Origin: Streptomyces sp. Je 1-332
Lineage (GTDB): Bacteria; Actinomycetota; Actinomycetes; Streptomycetales; Streptomycetaceae
NCBI RefSeq assembly: GCF_040730185.1
Contig: NZ_CP160402.1
Span: 2,294,001-2,358,000 of the forward strand
DNA length: 64,000 nucleotides
Direction of reading: 5' to 3'
Of this stretch, positions 17,556-26,018 are shown in pieces. A model generated the notes under the pieces. The model searched no databases. It was not told the DNA's origin and worked only from the letters and a program-made list of their open reading frames with translations. The translations under genes were made by a program, and so were the position numbers. Positions within the stretch are counted from its first letter, which is position 1, and each line of letters begins with the position of its first letter.

Positions 17556-18166
17556 AGGGCGTACTCGACGAGCTTGTCGGCGTACTCGTGCGTGAGCGGG
17601 CCCGTGCGCTGCATCCAGCGCTGGGCGAGCGGGCCCGTCCACAGCTCCAGGGCGATGCGGGGGTCCACGTCGGCCGCGACCTGGCCGGCTTCCTGGGCGA
17701 TCTCGATGCGCCGCACGTACATCTGGAGGCCGGGCTCCAGGAGCTTTTCCACGTACTCGGCGCCGAGCTCGGAGTTGAGCATGCCCTCGGCGGCGAGCGC
17801 CCGCCAAGGGGCGTCGTACTTGGGATTCCTGAACTCGTCGATGGTGGCCCGCATGACGAGCTTGAGGTCCGCCTCCAGATCCCCGGAGTCCGGGATCTCG
17901 GTCGGGGCCAGGTCGCGGCCCGCGTTGTCGCTCGCCTCCTGGTGCGCCTGCTCGCCGAGGTCCAGGAAGGCGTCGAGCAGGACGGCGCCCTTGGACGGCC
18001 ACCAGCGGTAGATCGTCTGCTTGCCCACGCCCGCACGGGAAGCGATCGCCTCGATCGTGAGCTTGCCGTACCCGACCTCCGAGACCAGGTCGAGGGCGGC
18101 GTCGTAGATCGCGCGGCGCGAGCGTTCGCTGCGGCGCTTGGAGTCAGGGGCGGATTTCGTGGCCAT
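17534..18166 (-). CDS. TetR/AcrR family transcriptional repressor
   Basis: A 210-residue dimeric repressor. The N-terminal helix-turn-helix (about residues 14-58) reads RRAIYDAALDLVSEVGYG, then LTIEAIASRAGVGKQTIYRWW, a textbook TetR pattern. The rest is a helical ligand-binding domain. ATG 18166 (MATKSAPDSK) is preferred over an upstream in-frame start at 18223, which would place coding sequence over the operator. Three GAGACG-N3-CGTCTC palindromes in the divergent region are its likely binding sites, and both its own gene and the 60-aa gene opposite are likely targets. The ligand is unknown. Confidence 0.88.
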   Translation of the reverse strand: MATKSAPDSKRRSERSRRAIYDAALDLVSEVGYGKLTIEAIASRAGVGKQTIYRWWPSKGAVLLDAFLDLGEQAHQEASDNAGRDLAPTEIPDSGDLEADLKLVMRATIDEFRNPKYDAPWRALAAEGMLNSELGAEYVEKLLEPGLQMYVRRIEIAQEAGQVAADVDPRIALELWTGPLAQRWMQRTGPLTHEYADKLVEYALYGIAPR

Positions 18167-18193
18167 GCCCTCGAATGTAGCAGCGGACGAGCC

Positions 18194-18208
18194 GAGACGT
18201 ACCGTCTC
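18194..18208. promoter_or_regulatory. operator palindrome 1 (GAGACG-N3-CGTCTC)
   Basis: GAGACG-TAC-CGTCTC, extended by one more matching base pair on each side. It is 28 bp from the TetR start and is the copy closest to that gene, consistent with autorepression. Confidence 0.7.
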
Positions 18209-18221
18209 GTAAATGCTTGAC

Positions 18222-18236
18222 AAGACGGAGCGTCTC
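18222..18236. promoter_or_regulatory. operator palindrome 2 (one mismatch)
   Basis: AAGACG-GAG-CGTCTC, same architecture as its neighbours with one mismatch in the left half-site, centred 28 bp from copy 1. Confidence 0.65.
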
Positions 18237-18254
18237 GTTCAAAGTACTCGAATA

Positions 18255-18275
18255 GACGAGACGCGGCGTCTCGTC
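18255..18275. promoter_or_regulatory. operator palindrome 3 (strongest copy)
   Basis: GACGAGACG-CGG-CGTCTCGTC, a perfect 9+9 palindrome centred 36 bp from copy 2 and 30 bp before the start of the 60-aa gene. Its length and perfection suggest the highest-affinity TetR site. Confidence 0.72.
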
Positions 18276-18304
18276 GGTTACATGCTCAATCAGGAGGTAC
18301 GCAC

Positions 18305-18487
18305 ATGTCGCGAGGTGGAGCAGGAAACATGCTGGGCGTGGGCGGTACGCGCACCAACCTCTCCCGCAAGGTGCTGCGCGGCGGGGGCCGCGGCGGTCAG
18401 ATCGGCGGCGGGCTCAGTCCGCAGGCGCAGAAGCGTGAGCTGCTGCGCAGGCTCCAGGAAGGCCGATCGGCGCGCGGTCAGTCGTGA
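18305..18487 (+). CDS. small basic Gly/Arg-rich protein (DUF6243-like)
   Basis: A 60-residue protein starting MSRGGAGNMLGVGGTRTNLS at ATG 18305 behind an excellent AGGAGGT ribosome site. It is rich in Gly and Arg, with a short helical C-terminal part (AQKRELLRRLQEGR). It matches my memory of the Streptomyces DUF6243 family; function is not known and basic character suggests nucleic-acid or membrane contact. It lies directly after three TetR-type operators and is followed by a hairpin at 18497-18520, so it looks like a single-gene, repressor-controlled unit. Confidence 0.75.
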   Translation: MSRGGAGNMLGVGGTRTNLSRKVLRGGGRGGQIGGGLSPQAQKRELLRRLQEGRSARGQS

Positions 18488-18496
18488 GAACGGGAC

Positions 18497-18520
18497 GTGG
18501 ACGGGGCCTTGACCGTCCAC
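18497..18520 (+). terminator. hairpin terminator
   Basis: GTGGACGG - 8-nt loop - CCGTCCAC is a perfect 8-bp stem starting 10 bp after the 60-aa gene. There is no U-tract, as is usual in Streptomyces. Confidence 0.7.
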
Positions 18521-18566
18521 CGCCCCGGGTGGACCACTCGCTGAACCACCCGTTCAGATCACAGCG

Positions 18567-18650
18567 CGAGGGCTCCTCAGACCGCACCATGGGCAGCAAC
18601 TGCCCCGCTGTGGGCAGTAACTGACCATCGCGGTACGTGAGGAGCCCTCG
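18567..18650 (+). promoter_or_regulatory. structured leader of ddaH: long-range inverted repeat plus two tandem dyads
   Basis: The arms 18567-18579 (CGAGGGCTCCTCA) and 18638-18650 (TGAGGAGCCCTCG) are perfectly complementary. The right arm contains the ribosome site (GAGGAG) of the gene starting at 18651. Between them are two near-palindromes, TGGGCAG-CAA-CTGCCC (590-605) and TGGGCAG-TAA-CTGACCA (611-627), whose centres are 21 bp apart (two helical turns). The arms could hide the ribosome site in RNA, while the dyads look like a dimer-of-dimers protein operator. Confidence 0.65.
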
Positions 18651-19475
18651 TTGAGTCGTTTTCCTCGTCGCGCCACACCCCGGCGCTATCTGATGTGCTC
18701 ACCCGCACACTTCAAGGTCACGTACTCCATCAACCCCTGGATGGATCCCTCGAAACCGGTCGACGTCCCGCTGGCCATCGCCCAGTGGGAGGACCTGCGC
18801 GACCGCTACCGCTCGCTCGGCCACACCGTCGAGGAGCTCGTCCCGCGTCCCGGCCTGCCGGACATGGTCTTCGCCGCGAACGGCGCGACCGTCGTCGACG
18901 GCCGTGTGCTCGGCGCGCGGTTCGCCCACCCCGAGCGCGGTGACGAAGCGGCCGCCCACCTGGAGTGGTTCCGGGAGCACGGCTTCACCGACCTCCACGA
19001 ACCCACGCACATCAACGAGGGCGAGGGCGACTTCGCCGTCACCTCCTCCTACGTCCTTGCCGGGCGCGGCTTCCGGGCCAGCCCGCTGTCGCACGGGGAG
19101 GCGCAGGAGTTCTTCGGCCGCCCGGTCATCGGGCTCGACCTCGTCGATCCCCGCTACTACCACCTGGACACGGCGCTCGCGGTGCTCGACGACGCGGCGG
19201 ACGAGGTCATGTACTACCCGCCCGCGTTCTCACCGGGCAGCCAGGCCGCCTTGCGGCGCCTGTTCCCCGGGGCGCTGATCGCCGAGGAGCCGGACGCGGT
19301 GGCCCTCGGGCTCAACGCGGTCTCGGACGGCCTGCACGTGCTGCTCCCGCAGGCCGCGGTCGGCCTCTTCGCACCGCTGCGTGAGCGTGGCTACGAACCG
19401 GTCGCGATGGATCTGAGCGAGCTGCTCAAGGGCGGCGGCAGCGTGAAGTGCTGCACCCAGGAGCTACGCGTCTAG
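18651..19475 (+). CDS. ddaH: dimethylargininase (N(G),N(G)-dimethylarginine dimethylaminohydrolase)
   Basis: A 274-residue enzyme of the guanidino-modifying (pentein) superfamily. Visible landmarks are YLMCSPAHFKV at the start, the substrate loop with FAANG, HINEGEGDF, the catalytic His in YYHLDTAL and the catalytic Cys in GSVKCCTQE (residues ~265-271). These support hydrolysis of methylated arginine to citrulline and methylamines, though a plain arginine deiminase-like role cannot be excluded. The start is TTG 18651 (MSRFPRRATP), 5-8 bases after GAGGAG; no better ATG exists before the conserved start. Its 3' end overlaps the convergent Rsm22-like gene by 12 bp. Confidence 0.85.
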   Translation: MSRFPRRATPRRYLMCSPAHFKVTYSINPWMDPSKPVDVPLAIAQWEDLRDRYRSLGHTVEELVPRPGLPDMVFAANGATVVDGRVLGARFAHPERGDEAAAHLEWFREHGFTDLHEPTHINEGEGDFAVTSSYVLAGRGFRASPLSHGEAQEFFGRPVIGLDLVDPRYYHLDTALAVLDDAADEVMYYPPAFSPGSQAALRRLFPGALIAEEPDAVALGLNAVSDGLHVLLPQAAVGLFAPLRERGYEPVAMDLSELLKGGGSVKCCTQELRV

Positions 19476-20483
19476 CCCGTCGCCGTCGTGGGGCGGCCAG
19501 GTGTCGCCCCACTCCGCGTCGCGGGCCGCGCGGTACAGCGGGCCGTGGCGTTTGGTCACCGTCTCGCGGTGCAGCGTCTCGTCCGCCGCGCACAGGTCGA
19601 GCAGGACCTGCCCCTTGCGGATCTGCGGCTTGCGCACGACGCGCTCGCGCGCCGGTTCGGCGTCGAAGCGGACGGCCGCCACATAGCTGAACTTCTCGTC
19701 CTCGTACGCCAGCGAACCGCCCTTGACCTGCCGGTGCAGGGAGGAGCGGCTGACGCGGGCGGAGAAGTGGCACCAGTCGTCGCCGGGCACGATCGGGCAG
19801 GCGGCGCTGTGCGGGCAGGGCGCGGCGACGCGGAAGCCGGCGGCGATCAGGCGGTCGCGGGCCTCGATGACGCGGGCGTAGCCGTCGGGGGTGCCGGGCT
19901 CGACGATGACGACGGCCTGCTGTGCGGCTGCCGCGGCCGCGTCGACGAGGGACCGCCGGTCGTTCTCCGTCAGCTCCTTGAGGACATAGGACACGGTGAC
20001 GAGATCAGTGCTCTCGATGCTGAGCGCCGATCCGATACGAGAGCGCTGCCACCGCACCCCCTTCAACCACGGGTTGGCTGCGGCCAGTTCACGCCCCAGG
20101 GCGAGGGCGGGCTCGGCCCAGTCGAGAACCGTGACGGGCCGCTCACCCTCCCAGGTGGCGCTCACCGCCCAGGTCGCGGCCCCGGTCCCGCCGCCGACGT
20201 CCACATGGCTGCCGGGCGCCCACCCCACGGGCGCCGCGTCCGCCAGCGCCCCGAGAGCGGAACACACCGCCTCGAAGGTCGCGGGCATGCGGTACGCGGC
20301 GTACGCGGCGACATCGGCACGGTCCCGCAGAATCGGGGCGTCGGTAGGAGTACGCCCCCGGTAGCTGGCAATCAGCCGCTCGACAGCTGTAGCGGCCTGC
20401 TTGGCCGGAAGCCCACCAAGCAGCCCCGCAAGGGCGGCACGCAGGGCCTCGGCAGGAGAGGCGGGGGAGGTCGGGACGTTCAC
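19464..20483 (-). CDS. small ribosomal subunit Rsm22-like methyltransferase family protein
   Basis: A 339-residue protein of the Rsm22 family (bacterial relatives of the mitoribosome assembly factor mS22/METTL17). The SAM-binding loop HVDVGGGTGAATWAV is present, as is the second acidic strand TVLDWAEPALALG. A C-terminal cysteine set (CPHSAAC, DWCHF, then a cysteine in LLDLCAADE) fits the metal or Fe-S site seen in this family. ATG 20483 (MNVPTSPASP). Probably acts on ribosome assembly; no target has been shown for the actinobacterial members. Confidence 0.8.
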   Translation of the reverse strand: MNVPTSPASPAEALRAALAGLLGGLPAKQAATAVERLIASYRGRTPTDAPILRDRADVAAYAAYRMPATFEAVCSALGALADAAPVGWAPGSHVDVGGGTGAATWAVSATWEGERPVTVLDWAEPALALGRELAAANPWLKGVRWQRSRIGSALSIESTDLVTVSYVLKELTENDRRSLVDAAAAAAQQAVVIVEPGTPDGYARVIEARDRLIAAGFRVAAPCPHSAACPIVPGDDWCHFSARVSRSSLHRQVKGGSLAYEDEKFSYVAAVRFDAEPARERVVRKPQIRKGQVLLDLCAADETLHRETVTKRHGPLYRAARDAEWGDTWPPHDGDGLDA

Positions 20484-20528
20484 CCGCCAATTCTAGGCGG
20501 CGCTGAGAAGCACCCCGTAAGCGACCGG

Positions 20529-20600
20529 GCCCCGTAAGGGGCGCGGGGAACTGCGCGACAAGCCCCCACCGGGCCCGCAGGTGACAGCGCCGCCCAGCCC
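20529..20600. repeat. Streptomyces dispersed intergenic repeat with GCCCC-GTAA-GGGGC hairpin
   Basis: The segment begins with the hairpin 20529-20542 and continues with GCGCGGGGAACTGCGCGACAAG and CCCCCACCGGGCCCGCAG, a combination recalled from very many Streptomyces intergenic regions. It lies downstream of the serine hydrolase gene and may act as its terminator. Confidence 0.6.
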
Positions 20601-20627
20601 CGCCCTAGCGAGCCCAGCCGGGCCCCG

Positions 20628-21824
20628 CTAGCGAGCCGCGCGGGCCAGCCGGGTGGCGGCCCGTGCCCGGGGGCCGCTGTCGGCGCGCCCCCGCCGGGGG
20701 TGGACCGTGTTGGCCAGGAGGATCAGATACGTATCCGTGGCCGGGTCGATGACCAGGGACGTCCCCGTGAACCCCGTGTGCCCCGCAGCCCCGCGCCCCG
20801 CGAGCTCCCCCATGAACCACGCCTGGTCGAGCCCGAAGCCGAGCCCCGGCGGCGTCAGCATCAGCTCGACGAAGTCGGGGCCGAGGATCCGCGCCGTACC
20901 GTACGAGCCCCCGCACAGCAGCGCCCGGCAGAACACCGCGAGGTCACGTGCGGTGGAGAAGAGCCCGGCGTGGCCCGCGACGCCGCCGAGCGCCCAGGCG
21001 TTCTCGTCGTGCACCTCACCCCGCAGCATCCCCCGGGACACCTTCGCCCAGGGCCTGCGCTGATCCTCGGTGGCCGCCGCGTCGGGGCGCGGCCCGAAGC
21101 CGGTGGCCGCCATGCCCAGCGGCCGGGTGATGCCCTCACGGATGAGGACGTCCAGCGGGCGGCGCGTGAGGCGCTCCAGGACGTGCTGGAGGAGCAGCAT
21201 GTTCAGGTCGGAGTAGAGGTGGTCCCCCGGCGGGCCCGACGGCGCCTCCGCACGCAGGGCGGCCAGCCGCGCCACGTCGTCCGGGCAGTCGTACAGCGGG
21301 AGTTCGGGACGGAGCCCGGAGGTGTGCGTGAGCAGCTGCCGCACCGTGACACCGTGCTCCGCGGCCGCGGTGAACTCGGGGACGTACGCCGAGACCAGCG
21401 CGTCGATGCCGAGCGTGCCCCGCTCCAGCTGCTGCATCGCGGCGACCGTCGTGAACAGCTTGGTCAGCGACGCCAGGTCGAAGGGGGTCCCTTTGCGGGT
21501 CAACACCTGCTCCGCGGGCGGCAGTTCGACGCCCGCGTCCTTCTCGGGGTCGTACGCGGCATACCGCACCGCCCGCCCCACCGCCTCCTCGACGGCGATC
21601 ACCGGGCCGCGCCCGGCGAGCACGACGGCACCGGAGCACCAGGGCCGCTCACCGCGCGTCAGCGCACGCACCTCGCGTACGAGGTGGGCCATCTCATCCG
21701 TGTCGAGCCCCGCACGGTCCGGCGTACCGGCGCGCAGCAGGCGTGGCGCGGTCAGTGGTCGTTCCCCTCCCGAGTCGGTCTCGCCGAGAACGCGTGCGAG
21801 TGCGAGTGCTGCCAGGGGCGGCAC
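20628..21824 (-). CDS. serine hydrolase (class C beta-lactamase/DD-peptidase fold)
   Basis: A 398-residue protein of the beta-lactamase-related family. SxxK is SLTK (about residues 119-122), YxN is replaced by YSD in LYSDLNML, and the third motif is HTGFTG. LLTHTSGLRPELPLYDCP and FSTARDLAVFCRALL are typical of the branch. There is no signal peptide. The start is uncertain: GTG 21824 overlaps the exporter gene by 73 bp; the next ATG is at 21692, but conserved-looking sequence (RLLRAGTPDRAGLD) lies before it, so the longer form is given. The substrate is unknown; family members are esterases, amidases or peptidases. Confidence 0.8.
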   Translation of the reverse strand: MPPLAALALARVLGETDSGGERPLTAPRLLRAGTPDRAGLDTDEMAHLVREVRALTRGERPWCSGAVVLAGRGPVIAVEEAVGRAVRYAAYDPEKDAGVELPPAEQVLTRKGTPFDLASLTKLFTTVAAMQQLERGTLGIDALVSAYVPEFTAAAEHGVTVRQLLTHTSGLRPELPLYDCPDDVARLAALRAEAPSGPPGDHLYSDLNMLLLQHVLERLTRRPLDVLIREGITRPLGMAATGFGPRPDAAATEDQRRPWAKVSRGMLRGEVHDENAWALGGVAGHAGLFSTARDLAVFCRALLCGGSYGTARILGPDFVELMLTPPGLGFGLDQAWFMGELAGRGAAGHTGFTGTSLVIDPATDTYLILLANTVHPRRGRADSGPRARAATRLARAAR

Positions 21825-23113
21825 AGTCCCAAGAAGCAGCCGATGGCCGCAAGTCCGCAGACGAGCTGCACGACGGCCATCGGAACGGCCGTGGCCTCGC
21901 CCGCGATACCCACCAGCGGGGACGCGATCGCGCCGACGAGGAACGAGGACGTGCCGAGCAGCGCCGACGCGGAGCCCGCGGCGTGCGGGGTGCGCATCAG
22001 GGCGAGGGCGTTCGTGTTGGGCATCGCGAGGCCCATGGCGGACATCAGGACGAAGAGCCCGGCCGCGACGGGGAACAGGCCGACGTCCCCGAAGACGCCC
22101 GATGTCATGAGGAGCAGCGCGGTGGCGGCGAGGACGATGACGCTCAGGCCGAAGGTGAGCACCTTGTCGAGGCTGACCCGGCCGACGAGGATCTTGCCGT
22201 TGATCTGGCCGACGGCGATCAGGCCGACGGAGTTCACACCGAAGAGCAGGCTGAAGGTCTGCGGCGACGCGCCGTAGATCTCCTGGATGACGAACGGCGA
22301 CGCGGAGACATACGCGAACAGCGCGGCGAACGCGAAGCCGCCCGCGATCATGTACCCGGTGAAGACGCGGTCGGCGATGAGCGACTTCATGGTGCGCAGC
22401 GCCTCGACGGTGCCGCCGACATGCCGGTTCTCGGGGGCGAGCGTCTCGGGCAGGCGCCGCCAGACCACCGCGGTCAGCGCGATGCCGACCACCGTGAGCA
22501 CGGCGAAGATGCCGCGCCAGTCGGTGAAGCGCAGGACCTGCCCGCCGATGACGGGGGCGACGACCGGGGCGACCCCGGAGATCAGCATGAGGGTGGAGAA
22601 GAAGCGGGCCATCTCCACGCCGTCGTAGAGATCACGGACGACGGCGCGGGCGATGACGATGCCCGCGGCGCCCGCGAGGCCCTGCACCAGGCGGAAGCCG
22701 ATGAGGAGTTCGGCGGTGGGCGCGAACGCGCAGATCGCGGTGGCGAGGATATAGACGAAGAGCCCGATGAGCAGCGGCCTGCGCCGCCCCCACTTGTCGC
22801 TCATCGGCCCGACGACGAGCTGCCCGAGCGCCATGCCGGTGAGGCAGGCGGTGAGGGTGAGCTGGGCGGTCGCGGCGGAGGTGTGCAGTGAGCGGGTGAC
22901 CTCCGGGAGCGCGGGGAGGTACATGTCCATGGAGAGCGGCGGCACCGCGGTGAGGCCGCCGAGCACGAGGGTGACGAGGAGGCCGGTGCGCCGCCGGGCG
23001 GTGAGGGAGGGGCCCGCCGGGCTCGCGGGGGCCGTGCCCTTCTCCACAGTCGCGGACTGCCGTATGAGGGGGCCTTCGGACCCACTCGTGGTGCGGCTGC
23101 CGTGCTCCGGCAT
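21752..23113 (-). CDS. Bcr/CflA family multidrug efflux MFS transporter
   Basis: A 453-residue, 12-helix drug:proton antiporter. The first helix and loop PPLSMDMYLPALPEVTRSL is diagnostic of the Bcr/CflA branch, and the MFS signature GPMSDKWGRRRPLLIG follows helix 2. About 40 N-terminal residues are polar and cytoplasmic; ATG 23113. It overlaps the serine hydrolase gene downstream, so the two are probably one transcription unit. The divergent oxidoreductase gene starts 115 bp away. Confidence 0.88.
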   Translation of the reverse strand: MPEHGSRTTSGSEGPLIRQSATVEKGTAPASPAGPSLTARRRTGLLVTLVLGGLTAVPPLSMDMYLPALPEVTRSLHTSAATAQLTLTACLTGMALGQLVVGPMSDKWGRRRPLLIGLFVYILATAICAFAPTAELLIGFRLVQGLAGAAGIVIARAVVRDLYDGVEMARFFSTLMLISGVAPVVAPVIGGQVLRFTDWRGIFAVLTVVGIALTAVVWRRLPETLAPENRHVGGTVEALRTMKSLIADRVFTGYMIAGGFAFAALFAYVSASPFVIQEIYGASPQTFSLLFGVNSVGLIAVGQINGKILVGRVSLDKVLTFGLSVIVLAATALLLMTSGVFGDVGLFPVAAGLFVLMSAMGLAMPNTNALALMRTPHAAGSASALLGTSSFLVGAIASPLVGIAGEATAVPMAVVQLVCGLAAIGCFLGLCRPWQHSHSHAFSARPTREGNDH

Positions 23114-23227
23114 GCGGATTCCCTCCCGACTAGGCGTGCGATTACCTATGCTCTCAGCTCAGCTGTGCTGGTTGAGACCATTTCCGCGGGACTCCGCGGT
23201 TCTCCGGCCGTACGAACAGGGGCCCCA

Positions 23228-24232
23228 GTGGTGGAAGACAACCGTGAACCCGTGCGCTGGGGCATCCTCGCGACGGGCGGGATCGCCGCGTCGTTCACGG
23301 CGAACCTCCTCGACATGCCGGACGCGGAGGTGGTCGCGGTGGCCTCGCGGACCGACGCGTCGGCGAAGGCGTTCGCCGAACGGTTCGCGATACCCCGCGC
23401 GTACGGGGAGTGGGGCGCGCTCGCCGAGGACAAGGACGTCGACGTCGTGTACGTGGCGACGCCGCACGCCTCGCACCGGGTGGCGGCGGGGCTCTGCCTG
23501 GAGTCGGGCCGCGCGGTGCTGTGCGAGAAGGCGTTCACGCTGAACGCGCGCGAGGCCCTGGAGCTGGTGACGCTCGCCCGGCGGCGCGGTCTCTTCCTGA
23601 TGGAGGCCATGTGGATGTACTGCCATCCGCTGATCCGGCGGATGAAGGCGCTGGTCGACGACGGGGCGATAGGTGAGGTGCGGACCGTGCAGGCCGACTT
23701 CGGTCTCGCCGGGCCCTTCCCTCCGGCGCACCGCCTGCGTGATCCGGCGCAGGGCGGCGGCTCGCTGCTCGATCTCGGGGTGTACCCGGTGTCGTTCGCG
23801 CAGCTGCTGCTCGGGGAGCCTTCGGGGGTGAGTGCGAGAGCGACGCTCTCGGATGAGGGCGTTGATCTCCAGACGGGAATGCTGCTCTCGTGGGAGAGCG
23901 GCGCTCACGCTTTGTTGCACTGCTCCATCAAAGCGGGCACTCCCGTCACCGCCTCCGTCACCGGTGCGCGAGGCCGCATCGACATCCCGAACGGCTTCTT
24001 CTTCCCGGACCGCTTCGTGCTGCACCGCGACGGCCGCGATCCCGAGGAGTTCGCCGCCTCCCCCGAGTACGGCCCCCGCGACAGCCTCAAGCACGAGGCG
24101 GCCGAGGTCATGCACCGCCTGCGCGCCGGCGACACCGAGTCCCCCCTCGTCCCGCTGGACGGCACCCTCGCCGTGATGCGGACCCTGGACACGGTCCGCG
24201 AGCGGATCGGGGTGCGCTACCCGGGCGAGTGA
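23228..24232 (+). CDS. Gfo/Idh/MocA family NAD(P)-dependent oxidoreductase
   Basis: A 334-residue two-domain enzyme. The N-terminal Rossmann domain begins VRWGILATGGIAASFTANL, with VYVATPHASHR and the CEKAFTLN motif (Lys of the EKP-type catalytic motif, here EKA). The C-terminal alpha/beta domain carries GGGSLLDLGVYPVSF, the family's substrate-site signature. It probably oxidises or reduces a cyclic polyol or sugar; substrate unknown. The start is one of two adjacent GTG codons (23228 or 23231). CCGCGG-GACT-CCGCGG at 23184-23199 lies in its leader. Confidence 0.85.
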   Translation: MVEDNREPVRWGILATGGIAASFTANLLDMPDAEVVAVASRTDASAKAFAERFAIPRAYGEWGALAEDKDVDVVYVATPHASHRVAAGLCLESGRAVLCEKAFTLNAREALELVTLARRRGLFLMEAMWMYCHPLIRRMKALVDDGAIGEVRTVQADFGLAGPFPPAHRLRDPAQGGGSLLDLGVYPVSFAQLLLGEPSGVSARATLSDEGVDLQTGMLLSWESGAHALLHCSIKAGTPVTASVTGARGRIDIPNGFFFPDRFVLHRDGRDPEEFAASPEYGPRDSLKHEAAEVMHRLRAGDTESPLVPLDGTLAVMRTLDTVRERIGVRYPGE

Positions 24233-24250
24233 GCGCACCCCTGGTGGGGG

Positions 24251-25885
24251 TTATGCGGGCTTCAGGCCCGGGTTCCCCGCCTCCGTCACGAACGACGCCG
24301 CCGTCGTGATCGGCGCTCCCGGCGTGGTCACCGCCGACACCGTCTTGAAGTCGGCGCGTGCGGACTTCAGGCCGAGGTCCACGGTGACGTAGCCGCGCCG
24401 CCCGTTGTAGAACTTCATGTGCGGGTTGGCCTTGGTGTACGTCTCCCAGGTCGCGGGCTTGTCGGTGCCGTCCTTGCCACTGGCGATCGACGTGGCGACG
24501 ATCTCGGTGCCGACCGTCTTGGACGCCTGGTCGTCGAAGTCGGCCTTGATGTCGTAGGCGTACCCGACGTGCACGTCGCCCGTGAGCACCATCAGGTTCT
24601 CGATGCCGGCCGACGCAGCGCCCGCGAGGACCCGGTCGCGGGAGGCCGAGTAGCCGTCCCAGGCGTCCATGCTGAGCTTCGCCGCCGCGTTGAGGTCCAG
24701 CTTGCGCTGCGAGAAGTTGACCTGCTGCGGCACGACGTTCCACACGGCCTTCGAGCTGTTCCAGCCGTCGATCAGCCAGCGCTCCTGGGTGGCTCCGGTG
24801 ATGCTGCGCTTGGGGTCCCTGGACTCCGGCCCCGGGATGTCGGCGCCGTCACCGTAGGCCTGGTCGGAGCGGTACTGCCGCGTGTCCAGGATGTCGAACT
24901 GCGCGAGCAGTCCCCACTGGACGCGGCGGTAGAGCTGCAGGTCGGGGCCGATCGGCTGCTGGGGGCTGCGCAGCGGCTGGTTCTCCCAGTACGCGCGGTA
25001 GGCGGCGGCGCGGCGCACCAGGAAGTCGGCGGGCGCGCTGCCGTTCTCGTCGCGGTCGTCGGCGTAGTTGTTCTCGGTCTCGTGGTCGTCCCAGGTGACG
25101 ACGAAGGGGTGCGCCGCGTGCGAGGCCCGCAGGTCGGGGTCGGACTTGTAGAGGGCGTACCGCAGGCGGTAGTCCTCCAGGGTCTTCGTCTCGCGGTTGA
25201 AGATCGCGGGCAGCGTGCGGTCGGTGTACTTGCGGGCGCCGCCGGCCGAGTTGACCGCGTACTCGTAGAGGTAGTCGCCGAGGTGGAAGACGACGTCGAC
25301 GTCGTCCTGCGCCAGGTGCTTGTGCGCGGTGAAGTAGCCGTCGTGGTACGCCTGGCAGGACACCGCGGCGAGCTTCAGGGAGCTCACGCTGCTGCCTGCC
25401 GCGGGCGCGGTGCGGGTCCGGCCCGTCTCACTGATCCACTTCCCCGTCTTGAACCGGAAGTAGTAGGTCCGCCCCGGCTCGAGGAAGTTCACCTCGACGT
25501 GCAGCGTGTGGTTGAACTCAGGATGGGTGATCTCGAAGCCGCTCCTCGCGACACGCTGGAAACGCGCGTCGTGGGCCAGCTCCCATTCGACGACGACGCG
25601 CTGGTTCGGCAGCCCGTTGCCCGGCTCGTACGGGGCCGGGGCAAGGCGGGTCCAGAGCAGGACCGACTCGGGCTGCGGGTCGCCGGACGCGACGCCGAGC
25701 GTGAACGGGTCGTCGGCGATCTTGCGCGCGTCCATCTCGGCGGCGCCGGCCGCGCCCGCGGTCGGCAGATTGGTGGCGAACGCGAGCGCTGCCGCGGCGC
25801 CTGTGACGGTCAGGAAGCGCCGGCGGCCCAGGTGGCGCGCGGCGGCTCGTAGTTCGGCTGTGTCCTGCTGGCCTTTGGGTGTCAT
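24251..25885 (-). CDS. phoD: secreted alkaline phosphatase D (PhoD family), Tat-exported
   Basis: A 544-residue metallophosphoesterase. The twin-arginine signal [11 protein letters not shown] lies near residue 21, followed by a hydrophobic stretch ending AGAAGAAE. The PhoD N-terminal domain ([20 protein letters not shown]) precedes the catalytic domain: [32 protein letters not shown] and LTGDVHVGY carry the expected metal ligands. It releases phosphate from phosphodiesters outside the cell. ATG 25885 follows AGGGGAGGG. No convincing PHO-box direct repeats (GTTCACC type) were seen upstream. Confidence 0.92.
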   Translation of the reverse strand: MTPKGQQDTAELRAAARHLGRRRFLTVTGAAAALAFATNLPTAGAAGAAEMDARKIADDPFTLGVASGDPQPESVLLWTRLAPAPYEPGNGLPNQRVVVEWELAHDARFQRVARSGFEITHPEFNHTLHVEVNFLEPGRTYYFRFKTGKWISETGRTRTAPAAGSSVSSLKLAAVSCQAYHDGYFTAHKHLAQDDVDVVFHLGDYLYEYAVNSAGGARKYTDRTLPAIFNRETKTLEDYRLRYALYKSDPDLRASHAAHPFVVTWDDHETENNYADDRDENGSAPADFLVRRAAAYRAYWENQPLRSPQQPIGPDLQLYRRVQWGLLAQFDILDTRQYRSDQAYGDGADIPGPESRDPKRSITGATQERWLIDGWNSSKAVWNVVPQQVNFSQRKLDLNAAAKLSMDAWDGYSASRDRVLAGAASAGIENLMVLTGDVHVGYAYDIKADFDDQASKTVGTEIVATSIASGKDGTDKPATWETYTKANPHMKFYNGRRGYVTVDLGLKSARADFKTVSAVTTPGAPITTAASFVTEAGNPGLKPA

Positions 25886-26018
25886 GTGGCCCTCCCCTGA
25901 CGATTGGTGTCCTGGGCATGCAAGTGGCGGGGGACGACGCGCGACTGTCGCGTACACAACACCCAAATGGCGGGCGGATGATGACCCTATAGACACACCT
26001 CACGTACGCTGCGGGGCC

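Noticed and set aside
18213..18512. 99-codon plus-strand frame running through the TetR operators
   Set aside because: It starts inside the operator region without a ribosome site and overlaps the well-supported 60-aa gene in another frame.
25886..26018. PHO box upstream of phoD
   Set aside because: No pair of GTTCACC-type direct repeats with 11-bp spacing could be found on either strand.
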